Shown in pieces: positions 35,649 to 44,742 of a DNA stretch of 64,000 nt (within the stretch, counting starts at the first letter, position 1; every line of letters starts with the position of its first letter). Origin of the DNA: Sorangium sp025924095 (GTDB taxonomy: Bacteria > Myxococcota_A > Polyangia > Polyangiales > Polyangiaceae); contig NZ_CP150356.1 in the NCBI RefSeq assembly GCF_051521505.1, forward strand, positions 1,736,001 through 1,800,000. Reading direction: 5' to 3'. Position numbers and translations under genes: made by a program. Below the pieces are notes generated by a model. It was not told the origin of the DNA and ran no database searches. It was given only the letters and a program-made list of their open reading frames with translations.

Positions 35649-37454
35649 TTACGGCGCCAGACGAACGAGCTTCACGCTATCCACGGTGACGGCCGCGGTT
35701 CCTGCGTTGCCGACGTTGAAGTCGAGGAACGCCGCGGAATCCTGCGGGATGTTCGGGAGCTCGAACGAGTAGATGACCCATTCGGGGCCCGCCGCCGCGG
35801 TCACGCGACCGTAGCTCGCCCAGTTGTTGTCGCCGTTGCCGTTGCGACCCAGGTTCACCACGAATGTGCGCACGTCGTCCGCCTTGGCGCGGAATGTCAG
35901 CAGGTAGCCTCCCGCCTGCGGCAAGTTGACCGTTGTGCGAGCCTGGATGTGCCACATGTCGGAGCCGGGCTGCTGCACGTTGATGCGCATCTGGCGGCCG
36001 TTGAAGTCCGCCCACGCCGAGGCACCGTTCCAGTTGAGGACCTGCCAGCCGCTGCTGCTCTGGTTTCCCGAGAGCGCGGTGTTGGTCACGTTATCGAAAG
36101 AACAGTTATTCACGAGGTTGAGAGGATCTCGGCAAGCGTCGATCAGGCTGGCCTTCTCGTGGACCACGCCGCCCAGCAGGCCCGAAAAGGCGCGCCAGCC
36201 GAGCACCAGGTCATCCCCTACGAGGCCGATGGGATCGATGCCGCCGTACCCGATGCCGGAGCTGTTGACGCTCTTGTAGAAGTCGCGAATCAGACCGGCT
36301 TCGTAGGCCCACTGCCCCGACGCGGCAGCGCGCTTGTAGAGCGAAAGGCCCTCGTCTCCACCGCTGACCGTACTGGCCAACGTGTCGCCGTGAAGCGCCA
36401 AGTGCACGTGGGGGTAGGCAGTTACCAGAGACTGGTGCGCGGAGATCGCACCGTCGGTCGCCACCCGGTAAAACGAGAGGTGCTGCTGCGGCGTGACGCC
36501 GTTCACGGGGAATGTCACGCCGGACGTGACAGCCAGGTTCCCGGAAGCCATGGCGAGGCTTCGCCCGAAGGCGCCGGTCGAGAAGTAGCCGCTCGCGATG
36601 GCTACGGAGCTCCAGGTGCTGACGCTGGCATTCCTGCGGAAGATGCGGACCGAGCCGAGCTCGGCCCCGGCGTCGCCGCCCTCGGACCACGGCGAGCCGA
36701 CCGCGACAAGGTCGCCGTCGATCGCGACCGCAGCGCCGGTGAAGCGCTCGTCCGGCTCGTCGAGCGAGAGCTCAAGGACCCACGTGTCGTTCGAGGTGTT
36801 GTAGCGGTAGATCTCGAGCACGCTGTGTCGCTTGTAGCCGATCACGAGGTAGTCGTCGGACAGGGCGAGCGCGATGTCCTTGAAGCTGCTGTTCGCGGGG
36901 TAGGTGAGCGGGATGCGGGTGAGCGCGCGGCTGATGTTCTGTCCGTTCTCGCGCACCGCGCCGTTGCAGTTTCGCTGACCGCTGACCAGGGGGCACTCCG
37001 CCCATGAGCCGTTGTTGTTCCGGGCGATGAACACCGAATTCGCCTGCGGAGAGGCGGAGAGATTCGTGCCTCGCGTCGCGAACGCGAGGAAGCGACTCGA
37101 GATGGCGAGCTGGCTCCCGGCCTGGAGGTTGAACTGGGCGACCCCGGGGAACTGGTAGACGCGCTCGGGCGTGGTGCTCGTCCCGTTCATCAAATAGACG
37201 GCGCCCTGCATCGTGCTGGGGAACGTGGGCTCTGCCTCGCCGCTGATCTTCACGTGCTCTTGAAGCGCGCCGACCAGCGTGAAGGTCCCTGCCCGTGCCA
37301 TGGTTGTCGCGGCTTCGGGGTACGCCGTGTTGCCGTGCGGGGTGGGCTTACCCACGACCACGCCTGCCGACGCCTGCGCGGCGACCAGACCGACACAACC
37401 AGCGAGCACCCCAGCGAGACTTCTGAGCTTGATCTTCTTGGAAACCAACACCAT
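35649..37454 (-). CDS. Secreted protein with beta-propeller-like repeats and carbohydrate-binding-type C-terminus
   Basis: A 601-aa exported protein. The signal peptide is residues ~1-31 (LAGVLAGCVGLVAAQASA). The middle (~50-430) shows spaced DDYLVIGY, DGDLVAVGSPW and SGNLAVTSG strands like FG-GAP/Kelch-type propeller blades. The last ~150 residues (NLVNNCSFDN, GWQVLNWNGASAWADF, GYLLTFRAKA, VTVDSVKLVRL) match a CBM4/9-like jelly roll that binds glycans. Probably a surface or released polysaccharide-binding protein. ATG 37454 is preceded by AGAAGG. Third-position GC is lower than in housekeeping genes nearby. Confidence 0.75.
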   Translation of the reverse strand: MVLVSKKIKLRSLAGVLAGCVGLVAAQASAGVVVGKPTPHGNTAYPEAATTMARAGTFTLVGALQEHVKISGEAEPTFPSTMQGAVYLMNGTSTTPERVYQFPGVAQFNLQAGSQLAISSRFLAFATRGTNLSASPQANSVFIARNNNGSWAECPLVSGQRNCNGAVRENGQNISRALTRIPLTYPANSSFKDIALALSDDYLVIGYKRHSVLEIYRYNTSNDTWVLELSLDEPDERFTGAAVAIDGDLVAVGSPWSEGGDAGAELGSVRIFRRNASVSTWSSVAIASGYFSTGAFGRSLAMASGNLAVTSGVTFPVNGVTPQQHLSFYRVATDGAISAHQSLVTAYPHVHLALHGDTLASTVSGGDEGLSLYKRAAASGQWAYEAGLIRDFYKSVNSSGIGYGGIDPIGLVGDDLVLGWRAFSGLLGGVVHEKASLIDACRDPLNLVNNCSFDNVTNTALSGNQSSSGWQVLNWNGASAWADFNGRQMRINVQQPGSDMWHIQARTTVNLPQAGGYLLTFRAKADDVRTFVVNLGRNGNGDNNWASYGRVTAAAGPEWVIYSFELPNIPQDSAAFLDFNVGNAGTAAVTVDSVKLVRLAP

Positions 37455-37660
37455 GAACCAACCTTCTTCTTTGAAACGAGGAAAGCGCCGGCTCAGGGCT
37501 CGCGCACACGGGAAGCGTGCATCGCGGCCCCAAGCTGCGTCGATCCTCTCCGTCACACCATACGTCAATCCCCTCGTCGCAACGAAGGGGATGAGATAAA
37601 CAGGCCCGATCCTGGAAGCCGAACCCTCCCGAGCGCGTGTCGCTGCTCGGCCCTCACGGT

Positions 37661-37946
37661 TCAGGAGTGTCCGGCGTCGGTCTTCCTGTCCGTCGGATCA
37701 TCGAGCTCGAAGAGAATCCCGTCGTTGCCGATCGTGATGCCTCTGGCGTCGAGCTCCGAGCTCATGCGATTCAGGGCCATCTCGCATGGCGATCGGACTT
37801 CTTGAGGGCCGGTGTCACAATGGATGATCCCAGGACCAATCCAGTGCTGTTCGGCGACGCCGACATCGCTCTCCGATGTTCTTCTCTCCTGCCCGATAAC
37901 CTTCGTCTCCAGCCGCGGCGGCGCAGCTGATCAACAACGGCATCAT
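37661..37946 (-). pseudogene. Frameshifted small lipoprotein gene
   Basis: ATG 37946 opens MMPLLISCAAAA, a lipoprotein-like leader, but the frame then runs out. From ~37915 another frame reads VGVAEQHWIGPGIIHC, then EVRSPCEMALNRMSSELDAR and ILFELDDPTDRK, ending at TGA 37661. A one-base change in the GCCGCCGCGG run (~37915-37925) would join them into a ~95-aa secreted protein. The second frame has a stop just upstream, so it cannot start alone. Family not recognised. Confidence 0.35.
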
Positions 37947-38620
37947 GGCGGCCGAGCCCGTGATTTTATTCACGATTCGGGTCGTGTCATCCTAAGTAAA
38001 TGTCCTGCTGGACGCGGCCCAGATCAAGCCGCGCCCCGAAGCCGGTGGCAGGCGATCCAAGCGGCGTCAGCCTCGATGCAGGCGGGAGAGTGTTCGATGC
38101 GAGCGCGACCGTCAAGCTCCGGAGAACAAAATTCCATCGACTGAATCTTGCGTTCAATTGTGAAGGGAGGGCCGCTTGCGTCGAGCGTGTGACAGGCTCG
38201 TCGAGGGCGCTGCGAGCGCCTCGTTTGGACAGCTGTCAACTCGCGTTCACGGCCCGCACGGCGGGATGAACGAAGGCATGCGTGGATCGAGGCGAGCTCG
38301 CCTGCCGCGTGAGCGGCGACGCGTCGGCCGAGCGCCGCTTGCGCTGGCCTTGCGCTCCACCCACGCCGAGGGCGTCGGGTCGGTGAGGTCATGCTCCACG
38401 GTCTGACCAGCCGCCTCCGGGGGGAGTTGCAGGGATCGGAGGCGATCCTCCCCGGTCTGTCCCCCAGCGCGCGTGCACCCCACGAGCCGCCCCGCCAGGA
38501 GCCGGCAAGCGAGTCGTGCGCTCATCGAGGCCTCTTTGGCCGCCACTTGCCGCAGCGCAGGAGCCAGCGCAAGCGTCGCGCAGCGCAGCTACGCATTATC
38601 TATCGTTCCGATGTGCTACC
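37947..38620. other. Gene-free stretch
   Basis: No frame on either strand has domain character or consistent codon bias. The final 40 bp (38590-38620) are AT-richer and probably hold the promoter of the next open frame. Confidence 0.4.
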
Positions 38621-38911
38621 ATGGATGCATATATGCGACACAAGAGGCCGCAATATGATGAAATTGCAATGGATTTCTGCCACGCGCTCCGCGGCCGGCG
38701 CCCGCAGCGGCGACGGAGCGCCCGGCTCGGGTACGGCACGAACGTCGCCTTCAGCCAGGAGTCCTGGCGGCGCTTCCTCCCGGAGGCTGATGACGCCGAG
38801 CTGGCCGCCATCGAGCAAGGCCGCAACGGCATCCTCGAGCGCGCCCGCCGACAGCGGACCGGCGGGCTGGCCGAGCGCACGCGCCACCGCGAGCTCGATC
38901 GGCCGTCATGA
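38621..38911 (+). CDS. Uncharacterised 96-aa protein
   Basis: Open from ATG 38621 to TGA 38911. The second half has the strong third-position GC expected of a real gene and reads TNVAFSQESWRRFLPEADDA, then a helix with charged residues. The TGA overlaps an ATG at 38908 that opens a further 38-codon frame. No family is recognised and there is no clear ribosome-binding site. It may be a fragment. Confidence 0.4.
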   Translation: MDAYMRHKRPQYDEIAMDFCHALRGRRPQRRRSARLGYGTNVAFSQESWRRFLPEADDAELAAIEQGRNGILERARRQRTGGLAERTRHRELDRPS

Positions 38912-39106
38912 GACCGACGACGCTTGGCGCGCAGACGCCCGGCAGCGGCGTGGGCGGGCGCAAGTTGCGGCTACTGCTGGAGGATATTGCCAAGCGGGGA
39001 AAAGGATGCTCTTGGACGTTGTGATCGAGGTGCTAACGAGTCACGGGGTCGTGATCGAAGCCTCGCCGCGTTCGGTTGACGTGGTGCACTTCGAGGAGGG
39101 AGCGTC

Positions 39107-39802
39107 ATGGAATCGGTAGAGGCGCGCTGGCGAGAGCTTCAACGAGATCTCGGACCGTGCCAGGTCTGCCGGGAGAGCTGCGCGCCGCCGTTGATCGACG
39201 CTGCAGCGCGCCCGCTCTTTGGCCGCTTTCGTCCCTGGCCGGAAGGCGTGCTTTTTGTCTTCGAGGCCCCGAATCTGGACGATACGGTCAACCCGGCGAA
39301 GCAGTATCTTACTGTCGATCCGGACACGGACCCCTCCGGGAGCTTCACCCATCAGCTCTTGACCGAGGAGCTTGGACTGCAGGCGTCCGCATTTCAGGTC
39401 ACGAACTCCGTGCTCTGCCTGCCGGCAGGCTCCGGCGGAAAGTTCCCTGTGCGCGTCTTGCAGACCCGCAAATGCTCGGGGAACCTCCAGCGGCAGATCG
39501 CGGTCCTGCGGCCAAAGGTGGTCGCGCCAGTGGGGGGTGCAGCGCTGGCCGCCACTCGGATTATCGAGGATCATTGTCTGCGCGGTATGAGGAATGCCGT
39601 GGCGCGACCGGTGCGCTGGTATGGTCGCTGGCTCTTCCCGCTGTTCCACACCAGCATGCTCGCCCGGAACGGTCCGGCCGGCCGCCGAGCGGAGCAGCAG
39701 CGGGCTGATTGGCGGCAGCTCCGGGCCTTCCTGCTCGAGCAAGGCGTGTCGTTCCCCGATCCCATCAACGAATGCCACGCGCCGGGGTCCTCGGGCTGCT
39801 AG
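39107..39802 (+). CDS. Uracil-DNA glycosylase superfamily protein with 4Fe-4S-type cysteines
   Basis: A 231-aa base-excision-repair-like protein. Cys positions fit the type 4/5 iron-sulfur cluster: CQVC near the start, C in SVLCLPAGS, and RKCSGNLQRQIAVLRP. The motif B equivalent is FHTSMLARNG, where the family has HPS. Motif A reads FEAPNLDDT instead of the usual GEAPGxxED, so the water-activating position is altered and the substrate may differ from uracil. ATG 39107 follows GAGGAGGGAG. Confidence 0.75.
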   Translation: MESVEARWRELQRDLGPCQVCRESCAPPLIDAAARPLFGRFRPWPEGVLFVFEAPNLDDTVNPAKQYLTVDPDTDPSGSFTHQLLTEELGLQASAFQVTNSVLCLPAGSGGKFPVRVLQTRKCSGNLQRQIAVLRPKVVAPVGGAALAATRIIEDHCLRGMRNAVARPVRWYGRWLFPLFHTSMLARNGPAGRRAEQQRADWRQLRAFLLEQGVSFPDPINECHAPGSSGC

Positions 39803-39812
39803 AACCCGGCGC

Positions 39813-40355
39813 GTGAATCCCCCGCCGATCGAGCGTCTCCGCGAGCTCTTCGCCAAGGTTGACGCGTTCTTCTCGAGCGCGAGCGCGCGCCACGGCGGGC
39901 GGATGGCCTGCGCGTCGGGGTGCAGCGACTGCTGCCGGCGGCGGTTCTCGGTGACGTCGATCGAGGCCGACGCGATCCGCGAGGCGCTCGCGGCGCTCCC
40001 GGAGGCCGGCCGCGCGGCGCTCGCCGGGCGCGCGCGGGCGGGCGACCCCGGCGTGTGCCCGGCGCTCGACGGGGAGGGGCGGTGCGCGATCTACGCGGCG
40101 CGGCCGCTCATCTGCCGCACCCACGGCCTGCCCATCCGGTTCGCGCCGGCCGGTGGGCGAGCGCTGCCGGTCATCGACGCCTGCCCGAGGAACTTCGTTG
40201 GAGAGGACCTCCAGGCCATCGAGGCGTCGTCGATCCTGGACCAGACGACGCTCTCGACGGTGCTGGCCGCCCTCGACATGGCCCACGCCGACGCGGCCGG
40301 GCGGCCTCGAGGGCAGCGCGCTGCCATCGCCGCGGTGCTCTCGGGCGAGGGCTGA
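39813..40355 (+). CDS. YkgJ family cysteine-cluster protein
   Basis: A 180-aa protein with the Cys pattern of the YkgJ (zinc/iron-chelating) family: CASGCSDCCRRR (~31-42), CPALDGEGRCAIYAARPLIC and DACPRNF. The Cys groups probably bind a metal or an Fe-S cluster. The biochemical role is unknown. GTG 39813 lies ten bases after the glycosylase stop, so the two Cys-rich proteins are likely co-transcribed. Confidence 0.85.
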   Translation: MNPPPIERLRELFAKVDAFFSSASARHGGRMACASGCSDCCRRRFSVTSIEADAIREALAALPEAGRAALAGRARAGDPGVCPALDGEGRCAIYAARPLICRTHGLPIRFAPAGGRALPVIDACPRNFVGEDLQAIEASSILDQTTLSTVLAALDMAHADAAGRPRGQRAAIAAVLSGEG

Positions 40356-40494
40356 CACGCGCGCTTCGTGGCGCCCGCGCGGTACGAGCCACTCTGGCGC
40401 GAGAGCACCGAGCAGGTTGAAAGGCGATGAGCCGAAATCAGCGCTCACTGCACGAGCTCTGTCCGCGCTGCGCGGGTCGTCGTATAACGTCTTC

Positions 40495-41730
40495 ATGGGG
40501 AGCACGAGACCACCGCAGGGAACGTCCGGATCGACCGTGAGGTCAGCGGACTGGTACGCGGCCCTCTTGCAGCGAGCGCCGCTCGGGATCGTCGAGCTCT
40601 CCCGTGATCTCGACATCGTCGCCTGGAACGGTGCGGCGGAGCGCCTGCTGGGCTTCGCGCCGGGAGAGGCGATCGGCCGGAGGATCGACGCGCTGGTCGC
40701 CGCGCGGGGCGACGCCGCGGCGTGGCGGCGGTTGCTCGAGGAGGACGCCGGAGAGCCCCGGATCTGGGCCCATGTCCGCAAGGACGGGGGCGAGACGCAC
40801 TGCGAGTGGCTGCACGAGCGCATCGTCGACGAGCGAGGGGAGGTGACCGGCGTCGTGTGCTTCGGGCGGGATGTGACGGCGCGGGTCCAGAAAGAGGCGC
40901 GCCACGCCCTCGAGGAGCACCTGCTCCGCACCATCGTGGAGAGCCTCCCGGTCTCGTGCTGGGCAGTCGACGAGGAGGGCACGTTCCTCTACTACGATGG
41001 CGCGGCGCTGAAGGTGCTCGGTCTGGCCCCGAGATGGGCCCTCGGGAAGAACGTGTTCGAGCTCTACGCGGGCCAGGACATGACGGCGCTGAGACAGGCC
41101 CTGGACGGCGAGGCGTCCCACAACGTCGCGGAGGGGAACGGCCGCACCTGGGAGACCTGGTTCATGCCCGTCCGCTCCGGCGGCGAGACGACCATGGCGG
41201 CCGCGTGCGTCTCGATCGACATCACCGAGAGCCGCCGCCGGGAGCAGGATCTCCAGGACAAGCTGGCGCTCATCGAGGTGCAGCAGCGGGTCATTCGCGA
41301 TCTGTCGACGCCCATCCTTCAGGTCTGGGACGGGGTGCTGGCGCTGCCGATGATCGGGGTCATCGACAGCGCGAGGGCAGCGGAGGTGATGGACAGCCTG
41401 CTCGAGGCCGTCGTCCGCACGCAGGCGCGGTGCACCATCCTGGATCTCACCGGCGTCGAGACGGTGGACACCCAGACCGCCAACTACATCATCAAGCTCA
41501 TCCGCGCCCTCCAGCTGCTCGGCGCCGAGGGCATCATCACGGGGATCCGGCCGACCGTCGCCCAGACGGTCGTGAGCCTCGGGCTCGATCTGCAGAACCT
41601 CACCACGCTGTCGAACCTGCAGGCCGGGCTGAAGCACTCCATCCTGCGCCAGCAACGGAGCGCCCCCGCAGGCGAACAAGGCAAGACGACTCGAGGCGCT
41701 CAAGGCCAGAGCGCCGCTCGTCCCCGGTGA
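40495..41730 (+). CDS. PAS-PAS-STAS regulator (RsbR-like anti-anti-sigma protein)
   Basis: A 411-aa cytoplasmic signalling protein. PAS 1 (~20-135: LQRAPLGIVELSRDLDIVAW) and PAS 2 (~145-255: VSCWAVDEEGTFLYYDG) are followed by a short coil and a C-terminal STAS domain (~275-390). The STAS domain reads STPILQVWDGVLALPMIGVI, then ILDLTGVETVDTQTANYIIK. The Thr in DTQTA is at the usual phosphorylation site. It resembles stressosome RsbR proteins that pass stress signals to a sigma-factor control module; no kinase or sigma gene is adjacent. Confidence 0.88.
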   Translation: MGSTRPPQGTSGSTVRSADWYAALLQRAPLGIVELSRDLDIVAWNGAAERLLGFAPGEAIGRRIDALVAARGDAAAWRRLLEEDAGEPRIWAHVRKDGGETHCEWLHERIVDERGEVTGVVCFGRDVTARVQKEARHALEEHLLRTIVESLPVSCWAVDEEGTFLYYDGAALKVLGLAPRWALGKNVFELYAGQDMTALRQALDGEASHNVAEGNGRTWETWFMPVRSGGETTMAAACVSIDITESRRREQDLQDKLALIEVQQRVIRDLSTPILQVWDGVLALPMIGVIDSARAAEVMDSLLEAVVRTQARCTILDLTGVETVDTQTANYIIKLIRALQLLGAEGIITGIRPTVAQTVVSLGLDLQNLTTLSNLQAGLKHSILRQQRSAPAGEQGKTTRGAQGQSAARPR

Positions 41731-41745
41731 CAGGACACGAAGGAC

Positions 41746-42462
41746 GTGACAGAGCGGCCACACCCCCGGGACCCGGCGCGCACGGCGCTGCTGATCATCG
41801 ACATGCAGAACGACTTCCTCGCGGAGGGAGGCGCGTTCTCGAAGCGGCACTGCGATCCGCAAACGCTCGCGCAGAGCGTGGGCTGGCTTGTGCGCGCCGC
41901 GCGCGCGCAGGGGCGCGTCGTGGTGTGGGTGACCGCAGTCTACGGCGAGCTCGACGCGGCCCCGGACGCGCTCCGCGGGCAGACGCACACCGGCAGCGCG
42001 TGCTGCGCCCGCGGCACGTGGGGCGCCGAGCTGTTCCCGGCGCTCGCGCCGGTGCGGGCCGAGCGCCCCGCGGGGACGGCGGAATGGCACGTCGAGAAGC
42101 GCTGGTATTCGCCCTTCCGCGACACCGATCTGCACGCCCGGCTGGAGGAGGCGGGCGTGACCGCCGTGGTCCTGTGCGGCGTCGCGACAAACGTGTGTGT
42201 CCTCGCCGCCGCGCGCGACGCGCGCCGGCTCGGCTACGACGTCGAGGTCCTCGGGGACGCGACCTCGGCGGGGACCGCGGGCAAGCACGCCGCGGCGCTG
42301 CGCGAGATCGAGGGCCTGGGCGGCCGGCACCGCCGCTGGGCCGACCTGCTCACCGACGGACCCGGGCCGGTGCGCGTCACCGGCATCGGCGCGGGCGAGA
42401 CGTCGCTCTGCTGCGGCACTCGGACAAGACGCTCGACCTCGTGCGCCCGTCGTTCATCGTGA
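41746..42462 (+). CDS. Isochorismatase-family cysteine hydrolase, C-terminal part frameshifted
   Basis: The ~210-residue isochorismatase fold is intact: ALLIIDMQNDFL (catalytic Asp), EKRWYSPFRDTDL (Lys), and VVLCGVATNVCVLAAARDA (the nucleophilic Cys in the cis-peptide loop region). After VTGIGAGETSLCCG (~42408) the frame runs into 15 unrelated residues and stops at 42462, while an adjacent frame continues as the second half of an AlkB-like dioxygenase (42411-42935). The ancestral product was probably one isochorismatase-AlkB fusion. The hydrolase domain may still work; its substrate is unknown. Confidence 0.8.
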   Translation: MTERPHPRDPARTALLIIDMQNDFLAEGGAFSKRHCDPQTLAQSVGWLVRAARAQGRVVVWVTAVYGELDAAPDALRGQTHTGSACCARGTWGAELFPALAPVRAERPAGTAEWHVEKRWYSPFRDTDLHARLEEAGVTAVVLCGVATNVCVLAAARDARRLGYDVEVLGDATSAGTAGKHAAALREIEGLGGRHRRWADLLTDGPGPVRVTGIGAGETSLCCGTRTRRSTSCARRSS

Positions 42463-42935
42463 ACGTCTCGCTGGGACGACAGCGCACCATGGTGCTCCGG
42501 CCCAAGCGCGCCGCGGAAGGAGAGGCCCTCCAGAAGGTCCCTCTGCCGCACGGCTCGCTGCTGGTCATGGACCTGGAGACGAACCGCCGATTTTATCACG
42601 CCATCCGGCAGGAGGGCGACGCGGAGGGCGAGGGCCGGACGTCGCGGATCTCGCTCACGTTCCGGCACATCGGCACGTTCCACGATCCGGCGACCGGGGC
42701 GGTCTGGGGCGTCGGCGCGCCCGCTTCCGAGCGCGCCGAGGCCGAGGCGCGCGCCCGGGCCAGGTCCGCGCTCCCCGGGCCGGAGCGCGAGGGGGCGGAG
42801 CGCGCCGAGGCAGAGCGGATGTTGCAGCTCTTCCGCGCCGAGAACATCGACCCTGCCTTCGATGCCGCCGCCTACCGCCCGGGCTTCGAGGCGCTCAACT
42901 TCCGCACATTGCAGGAGCCCGGAGGCGACCGGTGA
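42411..42935 (+). pseudogene. C-terminal half of an AlkB-like 2OG-Fe(II) dioxygenase
   Basis: The frame opens with LRHSDKTLDLVRPSFIVNVS, where HSD is the HxD iron-ligand pair. It continues with HGSLLVMDLETNRRFYHAI (distal His) and RISLTFRHIGTF (the 2-oxoglutarate Arg). The ~100-residue nucleotide-lid half that precedes HxD in AlkB is missing and no start codon serves this frame. It joins the isochorismatase gene out of frame, as an internal deletion would produce. Confidence 0.75.
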
Positions 42936-43053
42936 GCGGTCGTCCTGGGCGCGCTCTCGGGCGTCGAGCGCGAGCTCGCGCTGTGGGAGGCTCGGGCTCG
43001 GCTGAAGGGGCGCCTCCTTGCCGTGGCTTGGCGGTCGTGCTGAGGGATTGCTC

Positions 43054-44646
43054 ATGCGCCACCTCGAACCATGGGCTCTGTGCATCACGATCCTCTCTGC
43101 CGCTTGCAGCTCCGGCAACGGTTCGCGCGGGGACCCAGGGACGGTCGGGGCCGGCGGGTTCTCGGGCGGCAGCGCGTCCGGCGGCGGTGACACCGTCGCC
43201 GTGAGCTCGGGCAGCGGCGGGACGGGCGGCAGCCCGGTCAGCGCTGGAGGCGGCGGGACGGGCGCCGGCGAGGGCGGCTCGGGAAGCGCGGGAGGGACAC
43301 CCGCGGGGCCGGCGCCTTGTGAGCCCCTCGCGACAGGACAGCGGCTCGCGTTCCCTGGGGCCGAGGGGTTCGGCCGCCTGTCGTCAGGCGGACGCGGCGG
43401 GGACGTGTGTCATGTGACCCACCTCGACGATTCGGGCCCAGGCTCCCTCAGGGAATGCGTGAGCGCGGGCAACCGGACCGTCGTGTTCGACGTGAGCGGG
43501 TGGATCACGCTCAGCAGCAATCTGGGAATCACGCAGAACAACATCACCATCGCCGGACAGACGGCTCCGGGGGGCGGCGTCGGGGTCCGAGGCAGGAAAT
43601 TCTCCATCGGGGGCGATAACATCATCGTTCGCTTTCTGCGGGTCAGGCGCGGCATCGTCGCGACCACGGCGAGGGACGACGCGATGACCGTGAGCTCGGC
43701 GGCGAGCGATGTGATGATCGACCACTGCTCGGTCGGCTTCGGGACCGACGAGAACTTTTCCATGCCAGGGGACGAAGCCGTGGGGCCGAGGAACCTCACG
43801 GTGCAATGGTCGATCGTCGCCTGGGGACTCGCGCGCAACAACCACTCCGCAGGGTCGCTCCTCACCGCGAGCAACGCCACGATTCATCACTCCGTTTATG
43901 CTTTCAACGGTACGCGCAACCCGAAGGCGCGCTCCGAGGACGGGCGCGTGCTCGACTTCGTCAACAACGTCATCTATGGCTGGAACGCTCCTGATCCGTA
44001 CGGCGAATCGCAGGGCTGGAGCATCAGCAAGCACCCGTTCATCATGGCGGACACGGCGAACGGCATGCACTACGCGAACGCCGTCGGCAATTACTTCATC
44101 GCCCACGGCGAGCGGACCGCGACCCAGGCGTTCGTGTCGGGGTCGACAAACGCGGATGGGGTCCCCACGTACAACCTCTATTTCGAGGGCAACCTGCTCG
44201 ACGGTAACGGCAACGGCGTGCTCGACGTATCGAAGGACGACTGGAGCATGGTGGGTACGGCGACGCAGCTGAACGAGCGGCTCGCCGCGCCGCAGGTCTG
44301 CACCGACGATGCGCCTCTGGCCTACGAGCGCGTGATGGCCGGGGTTGGCGCGGTGATTCCTGCCCGCGATGAGGTCGACGCCTTGCTCGTGCGGAACATC
44401 GGCGAGCAGGGCGGCATCAAGATCCAGGACGAGTCGGACCTCGGCGTGCGCGCCGATGGATACGGTGCGCTCGCCACCGGAGCGCCGATGGCCGACACGG
44501 ATCGTGATGGCATGCCCGACGCCTGGGAGACGGACCGAAACCTCGACCCGAACGGCGCCGGCGACCGGAACGGGGATGACGACGGGGACGGCTACACGAA
44601 CCTCGAGGAGTACCTCAACGAGCTGGCCGCACCGGCCTTCCCGTGA
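43054..44646 (+). CDS. Pectate-lyase-like lipoprotein
   Basis: A 530-aa exported polysaccharide lyase-like enzyme. The leader ends in LSAAC (lipobox), followed by a Gly/Ser linker (~25-88) and a right-handed beta-helix domain (~95-440). That domain begins AFPGAEGFGRLSSGGRGGDV and LRECVSAGNRTVVFDVSG, with VMIDHCSVGFGTDENF at the active-site face, typical of family 1-type pectate lyases in myxobacteria. The end carries calcium-binding thrombospondin type 3-like repeats (DTDRDGMPDAWE, DDDGDGYTNLEEYL). Probably degrades plant-type pectin at the cell surface. ATG 43054 follows GAGGG. Confidence 0.88.
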   Translation: MRHLEPWALCITILSAACSSGNGSRGDPGTVGAGGFSGGSASGGGDTVAVSSGSGGTGGSPVSAGGGGTGAGEGGSGSAGGTPAGPAPCEPLATGQRLAFPGAEGFGRLSSGGRGGDVCHVTHLDDSGPGSLRECVSAGNRTVVFDVSGWITLSSNLGITQNNITIAGQTAPGGGVGVRGRKFSIGGDNIIVRFLRVRRGIVATTARDDAMTVSSAASDVMIDHCSVGFGTDENFSMPGDEAVGPRNLTVQWSIVAWGLARNNHSAGSLLTASNATIHHSVYAFNGTRNPKARSEDGRVLDFVNNVIYGWNAPDPYGESQGWSISKHPFIMADTANGMHYANAVGNYFIAHGERTATQAFVSGSTNADGVPTYNLYFEGNLLDGNGNGVLDVSKDDWSMVGTATQLNERLAAPQVCTDDAPLAYERVMAGVGAVIPARDEVDALLVRNIGEQGGIKIQDESDLGVRADGYGALATGAPMADTDRDGMPDAWETDRNLDPNGAGDRNGDDDGDGYTNLEEYLNELAAPAFP

Positions 44647-44742
44647 GGGGAAATCCCCCAAGTTGAGGTGGAACGGTTGAGCTCTCGCTCCCGTCTCCCG
44701 GTCAGCCTCTCCCGCGCGCGGCGCCGCGAGGGCGCTGCCAGC

